Below are positions 9,625 to 17,456 of a DNA stretch of 64,000 nucleotides, piece after piece; position 1 is the stretch's first letter; every line of letters begins with the position of its first letter. Both the position numbers and the translations under genes were made by a program. The DNA is from an uncultured Prevotella sp. (lineage in GTDB: Bacteria; Bacteroidota; Bacteroidia; Bacteroidales; Bacteroidaceae): assembly GCA_944321645.1 (NCBI GenBank), contig CALUMB010000004.1, positions 23,399-87,398 of the forward strand. Reading direction: 5' to 3'. The notes below the pieces were generated by a model. The model worked only from the letters and a program-made list of their open reading frames with translations. It was not told the DNA's origin and searched no databases.

Positions 9625-9638
9625 CGGGCCGAAGCCCG
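9625..9638 (-). promoter_or_regulatory. UUCG-capped hairpin in a very G+C-rich uxaC leader
   Basis: On the minus strand CGGGC-TTCG-GCCCG forms a 5-bp stem with a UUCG tetraloop inside a leader (about 9599-9680) made almost entirely of G and C. It lies between the uxaC promoter and start codon, so it would be in the mRNA. A regulatory role is only an inference. Confidence 0.4.
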
Positions 9639-9689
9639 CCGGAGCGCACTCGCGGCCCTGACGGCACGCGCACCGCGCCCTTATACTTG

Positions 9690-9697
9690 CAAAAGTA
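9690..9697 (-). promoter_or_regulatory. Bacteroidetes -7 promoter element for uxaC
   Basis: The minus strand reads TACTTTTG, a perfect TAnnTTTG match, in the 197-bp region shared with the divergent ansA gene. Confidence 0.6.
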
Positions 9698-9730
9698 CGA
9701 AAATATTTCTGCATTATCGAAAACTTTAAT

Positions 9731-9738
9731 TATTTTTG
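9731..9738 (+). promoter_or_regulatory. Bacteroidetes -7 promoter element for ansA
   Basis: TATTTTTG matches TAnnTTTG and ends 21 bp before the ATG at 9760. It rules out the earlier in-frame TTG at 9736, which would lie inside the promoter. Confidence 0.65.
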
Positions 9739-9759
9739 CACCAAAAACATACGCAAACG

Positions 9760-10794
9760 ATGACGTACAGCAACAATGTATTGTTGGTTTACACCGGCGG
9801 CACGATAGGCATGAGCCGCAACGAGTCCACCGGCGCCCTCGAGCCGTTCAACTTCGAGCACCTGCTAAGCAAGGTGCCGGAGCTGACGCAGTTCCCCACC
9901 CACATAGCCACATACCAGTTCACCCCGCCAATCGACAGCAGCAATATGTCGCCCGCGCTGTGGGTCGAACTGACGCACATCATAGCCGACAACTACGACA
10001 GCTACGACGGCTTCGTGATACTGCACGGCACCGACACGATGTCGTACACGGCCTCCGCGCTTAGCTTCATGCTCGAAAACCTGACCAAGCCCGTCATCCT
10101 GACGGGCAGCCAGCTGCCCATAGGACAGCTGCGCACCGACGGGAAGGAGAACCTGATAACGAGCATCGAGATAGCCTCGGCAAAGCGGCCCGACGGCTCG
10201 GCCATGGTGCCGGAGGTGGGGATATACTTCAACGGCCACCTGATGCGCGGCAACCGCACCACGAAGATGAGCGCAGACGACTTCAACGCCTTCGAGAGCT
10301 TCAACTTCCCGCACCTGGCCGACGCCGGGGTGAACATCACTTACAGGGAGAATATAATAAGGTATCCCGATGCCTCGCGCCAGATGACGCCACACTTCAG
10401 GCTCGACAACAACGTCATAGTGTTCACAATCTTCCCGGGCATACGCGAAGACTTGGTGCGACACATCATCGCCACGCCAAACCTGCGCTCGATAGTGATG
10501 CGCACCTTCGGCAGCGGCAACGCCCCGCAGTCGACATGGCTGCTCAAAGCCCTAAAGGAAGCCACACTGCACGGCAAGCTAATAATAAACATCAGCCAGT
10601 GCATGGCGGGCTGCGTGGAGATGGGACGCTACGACACGGGCTACCAGCTGAAGGAGGCTGGGGTGATAAGCGGCCACGACAGCACTGTGGAAAGCGCCGT
10701 TACAAAGCTGATGTACCTGCAAGCCAAGTTCGACGACACGGAAACCGTGCGCCACTATATGTCGGAAAACATTCGCGGAGAGATGAGCGTCTGA
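9760..10794 (+). CDS. ansA: L-asparaginase, type I (cytoplasmic)
   Basis: 344 residues from ATG 9760. It hydrolyses L-asparagine to aspartate and ammonia. The nucleophile Thr15 sits in YTGGTIGM and the second catalytic Thr91-Asp92 in HGTDTMSYTASAL. GSQLPIGQLRTDGKENL is typical of AnsA. There is no signal peptide, which points to the cytoplasmic type I enzyme. It is followed by two terminator-like hairpins and is probably monocistronic. Confidence 0.94.
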   Translation: MTYSNNVLLVYTGGTIGMSRNESTGALEPFNFEHLLSKVPELTQFPTHIATYQFTPPIDSSNMSPALWVELTHIIADNYDSYDGFVILHGTDTMSYTASALSFMLENLTKPVILTGSQLPIGQLRTDGKENLITSIEIASAKRPDGSAMVPEVGIYFNGHLMRGNRTTKMSADDFNAFESFNFPHLADAGVNITYRENIIRYPDASRQMTPHFRLDNNVIVFTIFPGIREDLVRHIIATPNLRSIVMRTFGSGNAPQSTWLLKALKEATLHGKLIINISQCMAGCVEMGRYDTGYQLKEAGVISGHDSTVESAVTKLMYLQAKFDDTETVRHYMSENIRGEMSV

Positions 10795-10817
10795 CGCTGA
10801 ACAGGCGGCACGACGCA

Positions 10818-10857
10818 CAAGCGCGGCAAAGGCGGGAATCCACCTTTGCCGCGCTTG
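10818..10857 (+). terminator. Strong hairpin after ansA
   Basis: Perfect 15-bp stem (10818-10832 with 10843-10857) and a 10-nt loop, 24 bp after the ansA stop. There is no T-run directly after it, so it may stabilise the 3' end or act together with the next hairpin. Confidence 0.65.
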
Positions 10858-10873
10858 CCATATAAGGTAGGCG

Positions 10874-10891
10874 ACGCCTGGAGGCGTTTTT
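10874..10891 (+). terminator. Rho-independent terminator after ansA
   Basis: ACGCC-TGGA-GGCGT forms a 5-bp stem with a tetraloop, followed by TTTTT on the plus strand. It separates ansA from the convergent dehydrogenase gene. Confidence 0.6.
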
Positions 10892-10905
10892 AAGGGTAAA
10901 GAGAG

Positions 10906-11634
10906 TCAGCCGCCCACCCTAAGCCGCCGCCAGACGCAATCTGGGATGAGCCGCCAGAGCGTGGTGAGCACGCCCCAACGCCAGTCTATCACCACGACAT
11001 GGCGGCGGGCATAGACCGCGCGCACTATCGCACGCGCCACGTCGGCAGCCTGCATGAGCATCGGATAGCGCGGATTGTCGCCGAGCAAGGCTGTGGCCAC
11101 GAAGCCGGGGCGTATGTCGGTGAAGGCGATAGGCAGCGAACGGATGTGCGCCAACTGCTCCAAAGCTTGCAGGTATGCGTTCTGGAAGGCCTTCGTGGCC
11201 GAATAGGCAGGCGCGGCGCCAAGCCCCTTGGTGCCTGCTATCGACGATATTACGGCAATCTGGCCGCCACCGCCGCCGGCCATCAGGCGGAAGGCTTCGC
11301 CCGTCATGCGCGCGAAGCCGAGCGCATTGGTATCGACGGTGGCCAGCTCCTTGGCCGGGTCGAGGGCCGGGTTCTGCCACCCTATGCCCGAAGCATGGAA
11401 GTATAAGTCCATGCCGCCCACCCTATCGACAAGCCCGTCGAGGCGTTCGGGCGCGTCGGGCGCGGTGACGTCAATCTCGGCCACCTCCACCCTGTCGGGG
11501 CAAGCCGCCCGCAACTGTTCCAACAAACCAAGGCGACGGGCTGCAACGCCTATGCGCCACCCGTCGCCAAGGAGTATCTTCGCGACCTCGAGTCCAAGCC
11601 CCGAGGTCGCGCCGACTATTATGGCCCGCCTCAT
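10906..11634 (-). CDS. Short-chain dehydrogenase/reductase (SDR)
   Basis: 242 residues with a classical SDR Rossmann fold. The N-terminal cofactor loop GATSGLGLEVAK (residues 8-19) and a basic patch after beta-2 (AARR) suggest NADP preference. The catalytic Ser is in ISSIAG and the YxxxK motif in YSATKAF. The substrate cannot be deduced. Its ATG overlaps the TGA of the GH105-type gene (ATGA, 11631-11634), so the two are translationally coupled, an unexpected pairing with a pectin hydrolase. The C-terminal end is short and hydrophobic, with no clear membrane anchor. Confidence 0.88.
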   Translation of the reverse strand: MRRAIIVGATSGLGLEVAKILLGDGWRIGVAARRLGLLEQLRAACPDRVEVAEIDVTAPDAPERLDGLVDRVGGMDLYFHASGIGWQNPALDPAKELATVDTNALGFARMTGEAFRLMAGGGGGQIAVISSIAGTKGLGAAPAYSATKAFQNAYLQALEQLAHIRSLPIAFTDIRPGFVATALLGDNPRYPMLMQAADVARAIVRAVYARRHVVVIDWRWGVLTTLWRLIPDCVWRRLRVGG

Positions 11635-13943
11635 TTGAGGCTTACCGAAAGCGGGGCCTTAAGGTTCTGCAAGTAGGAGTCCACCCTGTCCTGCCACTCC
11701 TTCTGGCTGCGGCAGTCGTATTTGCTCCACGCCGAGCCGAAGTAGTAGGTGTACTTCTGGCCGCTCTTGTAGTCTTTCACTATGCCGAGGGCATGGCCGG
11801 CGTTGCCGTTCTCTGGCTTCTCGTACATAAGTTTCTTCGTGGTGGCAACCCCGTTGGGGAAGAGCGCGGCCACGTATATCTGGAAATTCTGCGACGCGGG
11901 ATTGTCGGTGGGGTCGGCATACTGCACGTAGTCGCTGCCAAGCACCACGTTGCCAACATCCTCCGAGTGCAGCACCACGCCGAGGCCGAGGTCGGCAGGC
12001 ACGGTGAGTCCGTCGTACCAAACGGTCATTTTGTTGAAGTTGCTGCACTTGTCGAGGCTCAACAGCCTGTTCTCCACAACGCCGTTGTCGGTCTTGTAGG
12101 TGGACGGATTGTAGACAAGACGCACCGTAAAGCGCAGCGGCCCGTTGTCGAGCAGCTCGTATTCCTTGTAGCAATAGGGGAAGACGATGTTGTCGCCGTC
12201 CATGAGCGCGGGCGTTCCGCAGCCCAAAGTCGGGCCTACCTTATAGCAGTCGAGTCCGTTGCCATGGTCGAAGTGGTAGCTGGTGAGCATATTGAGCGAG
12301 TCGGAAGCGGCCTTGTCGGTCTTCTTCAGCTCGGCCACGCGGCCCTTGTTCACGTCCTCCGTATAGTAACGCTGCTCCACGACGAGGGCAGGGGTGTTCT
12401 TCACCCACACGTCGTTGCCGAACGAACGCTCGCCCGTGCGCTGCAAGGCGGGGCCGTAGCAGCGGTAGGCGGCGCGGTCGTTCTCCCACGCGATGTCGTC
12501 AACGCGCTCGGGATACATACGTCCGTAGCAGTAGTTAACGAACGTATTGGGCGTGCCTTTGCGGAAAGTGAAGTCGGCAGAGCCGCCCGGACGCACGGCA
12601 ACCTCTACGAGCACCTTGCCGTCGTGGGTTATCTGGTAAGCCACCTGCTGGCCTATCACATTGTAAACACGGAACTGCCGCCCGCCGCTGATGCCGAGAC
12701 GGCTGTACACTGTGTCGGCGCTAAGCTCCACGACCTCGTGGCGGAACGTCTGGCCGGGGTTGGACACGGTGACGGTGAACGCCTTGTCGTCGGCCGGGTT
12801 GACGCTGCCGTCGTCGTAGCGCACCTTCTCGCAGGCCGCAAGCAGGAACGCGCCGGTGCCGAAGTTGGTGACGTTGGATGCCGAAAGCGTCTGGCCCTTG
12901 ATGGCACGCTCGCCTATCGGCTGCACATAGCCAACCGAACCGTCGGCCTGGAGGGCGGTGCCAACGAGGTAAGCCCACGCCTTCTCTGCCACGGGAGCAT
13001 AGGTCGCGCGGTCGAGCAGGCCGTTGTTGACGCCCCACAGCAGCCCGTAGGCAAACAGCGCGGTGCCGCTCGTCTCCGGCCCTTCGGCTTCCTCGGCGTC
13101 AAGCATGGAGCGAGTCCAGTAGCCTTCGGCCTGCTGGCACTCCGCCGCGGCCGCGGCCAGCTGGCGGAAACGCTCGACGAACACCTGGCGGTGGGCATAC
13201 GAGGCGGGCATATCGGCCAAAACCTTGGCCAGGCCGGCCAAGGCCCAACCGTTGCCGCGTGCCCAGAAGTCCTTCTTTCCTGCGCCAGTCTTGTGCTTCG
13301 GGTAGATGTATTTGGCGTCGCGGAAGTAGAGATGCGACTCCTTGTCGAACATAAGGTCGTCTGAATACTTGAAGTTCTCGTAGAGCTTGTCGAGGAACAT
13401 CACGTCGCCCGTGGCCTTATACATCTTCGACATAACGGGCATGGCCATGTAAAGCGCATCCACCCACCACCAGAAGTCGTTCGCCGACATGAGGCACTCG
13501 CGCGTCATCACCTCCTTTGCGCGGGCAACCTTGTAGGGGTCGGGGTTCATTGCGTACATATCGAGGTATGTCTGGAAGCACGCCTGCCAGTCGCCGAAGA
13601 GCACGTGCTGCTCACCCTCGCCGTAAGTCTTGTACTTCCACTGCCTTGGGTCTTGCCCCTTGGCCCCGCTCCACTTGTTGTGGCGCGCCCACTTGTCTGA
13701 ATACTCAAGGTATTTGGCGTTGCCGGTAAGGGCGTAAGCCTCCATGTTGCCGGTGAAGTACACGGCGTTGTCCCAGAAGGCGTTCACCTCCGGCTTGTTT
13801 GCGGCCTGCCAGTGGTTGTTCACTTTCTCCACAACCTCCAGGGCGGAAAGCTGCGGCGCGGCCTGCTTTTTCTTGCTCCTCGCACCTGCCGACGCCGGAA
13901 CAAGCATCAGCGCGGCTGCCAGGACACTCACGATTTGTTTCAT
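11631..13943 (-). CDS. Two-domain glycoside hydrolase: GH105-type unsaturated glycuronyl hydrolase plus DUF4861
   Basis: 770 residues with a signal peptide (about residues 1-21, VPASAGA). The N-terminal half (about 35-375) is an alpha/alpha-barrel of the GH88/GH105 type. Asp162 in WWWVDALYMAMPVM aligns with the catalytic Asp of YteR-like enzymes, and FWARGNGWALAGLAKVL (225-241) is the family signature. These enzymes remove the unsaturated uronic acid left by pectate or rhamnogalacturonan lyases. The C-terminal half (about 400-765) resembles DUF4861, often fused to GH105 in Bacteroidetes. It acts in the periplasm or outside the cell. It lies 42 bp after the dipeptidyl-peptidase gene and overlaps the SDR gene. 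Substrate specificity is inferred from family only. Confidence 0.85.
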   Translation of the reverse strand: MKQIVSVLAAALMLVPASAGARSKKKQAAPQLSALEVVEKVNNHWQAANKPEVNAFWDNAVYFTGNMEAYALTGNAKYLEYSDKWARHNKWSGAKGQDPRQWKYKTYGEGEQHVLFGDWQACFQTYLDMYAMNPDPYKVARAKEVMTRECLMSANDFWWWVDALYMAMPVMSKMYKATGDVMFLDKLYENFKYSDDLMFDKESHLYFRDAKYIYPKHKTGAGKKDFWARGNGWALAGLAKVLADMPASYAHRQVFVERFRQLAAAAAECQQAEGYWTRSMLDAEEAEGPETSGTALFAYGLLWGVNNGLLDRATYAPVAEKAWAYLVGTALQADGSVGYVQPIGERAIKGQTLSASNVTNFGTGAFLLAACEKVRYDDGSVNPADDKAFTVTVSNPGQTFRHEVVELSADTVYSRLGISGGRQFRVYNVIGQQVAYQITHDGKVLVEVAVRPGGSADFTFRKGTPNTFVNYCYGRMYPERVDDIAWENDRAAYRCYGPALQRTGERSFGNDVWVKNTPALVVEQRYYTEDVNKGRVAELKKTDKAASDSLNMLTSYHFDHGNGLDCYKVGPTLGCGTPALMDGDNIVFPYCYKEYELLDNGPLRFTVRLVYNPSTYKTDNGVVENRLLSLDKCSNFNKMTVWYDGLTVPADLGLGVVLHSEDVGNVVLGSDYVQYADPTDNPASQNFQIYVAALFPNGVATTKKLMYEKPENGNAGHALGIVKDYKSGQKYTYYFGSAWSKYDCRSQKEWQDRVDSYLQNLKAPLSVSLK

Positions 13944-13985
13944 TCCTTTATGCTTATTTGGTTTGTTTGTCAGATAGTTGGCCGC

Positions 13986-16193
13986 CTACCGCATCTCGTC
14001 GCCGAAGAAGTTGACGATCTGGCGGAACAGGTGGTTGCGCGTGTTGCCGCCACTGATGCCGTGGTTGCGGTTGGTGTAGATGTTCTCCTTGAAGTCTTTG
14101 TCGGCCTGGACGAGGGCTTCGGTGTATTCTGCCGTGTTGCGGAAGTGTACGTTGTCGTCGGCAAGGCCGTGGCAGATGAGCAACGCGCCGCTAAGCTTCG
14201 AGGCGCGCGCGATGGGGTTCACCTCGTCGTAGCCCGTGGGGTTCTCCTTCGGCGTGCGCATATACCGCTCGGAGTAGACAGTGTCGTAGTATCGCCAGCT
14301 TGTGGGCGGGGCCACCGCCACGCCCGCACGGAACACGGGCCGCCCCTCGCTCATGCTCATCAGGGTGTTCCACCCGCCGTAGCTCCAGCCCCAGATGCCT
14401 ATGCGCTCCTTGTCTACGTATGGCTGCTGGCCGAGCCAGATGGCCGTCTCCACCTGGTCTTTCGACTCAAGGTCGCCCAGGCGCAGGTATGTACACTTCT
14501 CGAACTCGGCGCCGCGGCCACCCGTGCCGCGGTTGTCTACGCAGACGACGATGTAGCCTTGCTGCGCCATATACTGCTCGAGGATGGCCCCACTGCCGCA
14601 CATTCCGATGTCCCAGCTGTTCATCACCTGCTGGTTGCCCGGCCCGCCGTACTGGAACATGATTACCGGATAGCGCTTGGAGGCGTCGAACCCGGCCGGC
14701 TTCACCATCCACCCGTTGAGCTGCACGCCGCTCTGCGTGGTGAATGAGAACAGCTCGCGGCTGCCGAGTCCGCAGGAAGCGAGCTTAGCGGCCAGCTCCT
14801 TGTTGTCTGCGAGCGTGGCGAGCGTCTTGCCGGAATTGTCCTTGAGCGTGTATGTCGTGGGAGTGTTGATGTCGCTCCAGGCGTTAAGGAAGTACTTGAA
14901 GTTGGCGCTGAACACGGCCGAGTTCCACCCCGCCTTGTCGGTAAGGCACTCGGTCTTGCCGTTGGCATGGGCCACGTACACCTTCTTCTCGGTCGGGCCG
15001 TCGGGGTTTGCGGCATAATATATGTCGCCGGTACGCTCGTCGTAGCCGTAGACGTCGGACACCTCAAACTTGCCCCCGGCCACGCTGCGCACCAGCCTGC
15101 CGCCGAGCGTGTAGAGATAGAGGCCCATGTAGCCGCTGCGGTCGCTCGGCACGAGGATGTGGCCGTCGGAAATCTTGATGGAGGCCATGGCCTCGTGCTT
15201 GATGTACTTGTCTACCTTTTCCTGCACAACGAGCTGGCACACGGTGGAAAGCGGGTTGGCCATGTAGATCATAAGCTGGTCTTGGTGGCGGTTCATGGTG
15301 AAGATGGCCACCTTGGTGGGGTCGCTCGTCATCTTGATGCGCGGTATGTAGCCGTCGGCATCGAGCGGGAGGTCAATCTTGCGCGTCTGCCTCGACTTAA
15401 TGTCGAAGCTGTAGACGGCCACCTTCGAGTTTGCCCCGCCCGCCACGGGATACTTGTATGTGTAAAGCCCGGGGTAGTCGGCATACTGGTCGAGCGACGG
15501 GTTGGAGCCTTTGAAGAGCTGCATCGAATATTCCTTCACCGCCGACTCGTCGTAGCGTATCCAGCATATCTGGCGGCTGTCTGCCGTGAACACCATGCTG
15601 CTGTTGGTGGCAAACTCCTCCTCGTAGACCCAATCTGGCACGCCGTTAATCACTTCGTTGCGCTTGCCGTCCTTGGTCACCTGGCTCTCGGCGTTGTCGT
15701 AAAGGAGCTTTACGAGGTAGATGTTGCCCTCGCGCACAAAGGCCACCTGCTTGCCGTCGGGCGAGAAGATGGGCGTTTGCTGCGGGCCTCCGTCGGAAAG
15801 CGGCTCCACCTTGTTGTTGCCAATGTAGTAAATGTAGTACACCGCCGTGAACGAACGCCTGTAAATTGGCTCCGTCTGCGTCTGGATGAGCATCTTCGTG
15901 CCGTCGGGGCTCATTATGTAGCCGTCCACCTTGCTTATCTTCGCGCCGCCCACCGTGGCCGCGTCGAAGAGCACGCCCACCTGCTTGCCGGTCTTAAACG
16001 AGTACTTTACCACGCGCTGGCCGTCGTCGCTAATGCGGGCGTATGCCTCGCCGTCGTCAAGCGGCCTCACGCCATGTATGCCTTTGGCGGCAAACTCGCC
16101 ACTGGTGATGCCCTTCAGGTCAAGCTTCGGCCCGGCCATAGCGGCCGCGGCTGCCAAGACCAGAGTAGCACACAAAATCGCCATTCTTTTCAT
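13986..16193 (-). CDS. Dipeptidyl peptidase IV-like serine peptidase (S9)
   Basis: 735 residues from the ATG at 16193 (MKRMAILCATL). An upstream in-frame Met at 16235 would put the start beyond the likely promoter. The signal peptide covers about residues 1-20. An N-terminal beta-propeller (about 50-490) is followed by an alpha/beta-hydrolase domain (about 500-735) with nucleophile Ser near 604 in GWSYGGW, Asp near 679 in HGLADDNVHF and His near 711 in NRNHGIS. It cleaves X-Pro (or X-Ala) dipeptides from peptide N-termini in the periplasm and supports peptide nutrition. The order peptidase, GH105, SDR suggests one transcript from the promoter at 16223-16230. Confidence 0.93.
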   Translation of the reverse strand: MKRMAILCATLVLAAAAAMAGPKLDLKGITSGEFAAKGIHGVRPLDDGEAYARISDDGQRVVKYSFKTGKQVGVLFDAATVGGAKISKVDGYIMSPDGTKMLIQTQTEPIYRRSFTAVYYIYYIGNNKVEPLSDGGPQQTPIFSPDGKQVAFVREGNIYLVKLLYDNAESQVTKDGKRNEVINGVPDWVYEEEFATNSSMVFTADSRQICWIRYDESAVKEYSMQLFKGSNPSLDQYADYPGLYTYKYPVAGGANSKVAVYSFDIKSRQTRKIDLPLDADGYIPRIKMTSDPTKVAIFTMNRHQDQLMIYMANPLSTVCQLVVQEKVDKYIKHEAMASIKISDGHILVPSDRSGYMGLYLYTLGGRLVRSVAGGKFEVSDVYGYDERTGDIYYAANPDGPTEKKVYVAHANGKTECLTDKAGWNSAVFSANFKYFLNAWSDINTPTTYTLKDNSGKTLATLADNKELAAKLASCGLGSRELFSFTTQSGVQLNGWMVKPAGFDASKRYPVIMFQYGGPGNQQVMNSWDIGMCGSGAILEQYMAQQGYIVVCVDNRGTGGRGAEFEKCTYLRLGDLESKDQVETAIWLGQQPYVDKERIGIWGWSYGGWNTLMSMSEGRPVFRAGVAVAPPTSWRYYDTVYSERYMRTPKENPTGYDEVNPIARASKLSGALLICHGLADDNVHFRNTAEYTEALVQADKDFKENIYTNRNHGISGGNTRNHLFRQIVNFFGDEMR

Positions 16194-16222
16194 CTCTGCT
16201 TTAGTTTGTACATAATATTGGG

Positions 16223-16230
16223 CAAAGTTA
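16223..16230 (-). promoter_or_regulatory. Bacteroidetes -7 promoter element for the dipeptidyl peptidase
   Basis: The minus strand reads TAACTTTG, 30 bp upstream of the ATG at 16193. It lies back to back with the radical SAM promoter. Confidence 0.65.
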
Positions 16231-16243
16231 AGCATTATTTCCG

Positions 16244-16251
16244 TAAATTTG
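16244..16251 (+). promoter_or_regulatory. Bacteroidetes -7 promoter element for the radical SAM gene
   Basis: TAAATTTG matches TAnnTTTG. A TTG at 16218-16220 stands 23 nt upstream, an acceptable spacing for the -33 element. The start codon follows 22 bp downstream. Confidence 0.65.
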
Positions 16252-16273
16252 CACCCTGATTGGTTTAAAAAAC

Positions 16274-17221
16274 ATGAACGGGCCGATTTACGAGTACGGC
16301 GAATGGCTGCGGGCGCGGTTCCCCTTCCGCGTGCAGAAAATAGCCATCGACGCGGGTTTCACCTGCCCCAACCGCGACGGAACGGTTGGCACGGGCGGCT
16401 GCGCCTTCTGCCGGGGCAGCTCGTTCGCCCCGCCATACTGCACCCCCGCCCACTCCGTGAGGCGGCAGATTGAAGCCGGCAAGGCTTTCTTCGCAAGGAA
16501 ATGCCCCGAGGCAAAATACATTGCCTACTTCCAGTCGCACACAAACACTTACTCCTCCTCCATGGAACGGCTGCGCCGCACATACGAAGAGGCTCTCGAA
16601 ACGGACGGCGTGGTGGGCATAGCCATCGCAACGCGCCCCGACTGCGTGGGCGACGAGGTGCTCGGCTACCTTGAAAGGCTCGCCAGGCAGACGTTCGTGA
16701 TGGTGGAATACGGCATAGAGTCGGCCAACGACAGCACCCTGCGCCGGATAAACCGAGGCCACGGCTTCGGCTGCACACGCTCCGCGATAGAGTGCACCGC
16801 CGGGCGGGGCATAGCCACTTGCGGCCACGTGATAATAGGGCTGCCGGGCGAAGACGCAGCGGAGAGCGTCGGCCAGGCGCAAGCCATATCTGCGCTGAAG
16901 CTCGACGCGCTCAAAATCCACCAGCTGCAAGTGGTGGAAGGCACGCCACTGGCCGCCGAGTACGCCGCCGGCAAATTCGCCACATACACCGCCGAAGGAT
17001 ACATAGCCACCGTGGCGCAATACCTGCGCCGCCTGCGCGGCGACATGGCCATAGAGCGCGTGGCCTCGCAGTCGCCGGGCAGCATGCTCATCGCGCCCCG
17101 CTGGGGCCTGAAGCCGCAGGAAATACACCGGCGGCTAAAGGCATACATGGCGGCAAATGGCTACCGGCAGGGAGAGCTGTGCCTGCAACCGACAAGCCCG
17201 AAACAACCATCGGTGGATTGA
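16274..17221 (+). CDS. Radical SAM protein, YhcC/TIGR01212 type
   Basis: 315 residues. The [4Fe-4S] cluster Cys residues are Cys31, Cys43 and Cys46 (CX11CX2C), inside FTCPNRDGTVGTGGCAFC, the signature of the YhcC family rather than the canonical CX3CX2C spacing. Other radical SAM features are MVEYGIESANDSTL and GHVIIGLPGED. The molecular function of this widespread family is not established. It is cytoplasmic and stands alone between a divergent peptidase and a convergent BspA-like gene. Confidence 0.9.
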   Translation: MNGPIYEYGEWLRARFPFRVQKIAIDAGFTCPNRDGTVGTGGCAFCRGSSFAPPYCTPAHSVRRQIEAGKAFFARKCPEAKYIAYFQSHTNTYSSSMERLRRTYEEALETDGVVGIAIATRPDCVGDEVLGYLERLARQTFVMVEYGIESANDSTLRRINRGHGFGCTRSAIECTAGRGIATCGHVIIGLPGEDAAESVGQAQAISALKLDALKIHQLQVVEGTPLAAEYAAGKFATYTAEGYIATVAQYLRRLRGDMAIERVASQSPGSMLIAPRWGLKPQEIHRRLKAYMAANGYRQGELCLQPTSPKQPSVD

Positions 17222-17239
17222 CGGAGAAGCAACCACGGC

Positions 17240-17415
17240 GTTAACATCAGTTTAGAATTGGGCTGAAAACAGTTCCATTAGATAAGTTCCTGACACTCAA
17301 CGCGTTATAAAACGCACCGTTTTGGCTTCCCAAACGGCACGTTTTATAACGCAAAACGACCCGTTTCATGCGCTGAAACGGGCCGTTTTGGATTGCGAAA
17401 TGGCATATACGGCCA
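17240..17415 (-). repeat. Composite intergenic repeat, copy B (lacks the clear ATATGCAACTAAAA module)
   Basis: In the gap between two convergent gene ends. GTTAACAT is at 17240-17247. The AAACGGCAC/CGTTTT array at 17299-17415 includes a 13-bp inverted pair (17302-17314 with 17340-17352) around a nested CCGTTTTGG/CAAACGG stem, and a second palindrome (CCCGTTTCA/TGAAACGGG). The orientation, inferred from GTTAACAT, is opposite to copies C and D. Confidence 0.6.
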
Positions 17416-17456
17416 TGAGATGGCACAAATTCTAAAAAACGGTTAAAAACGCCACG

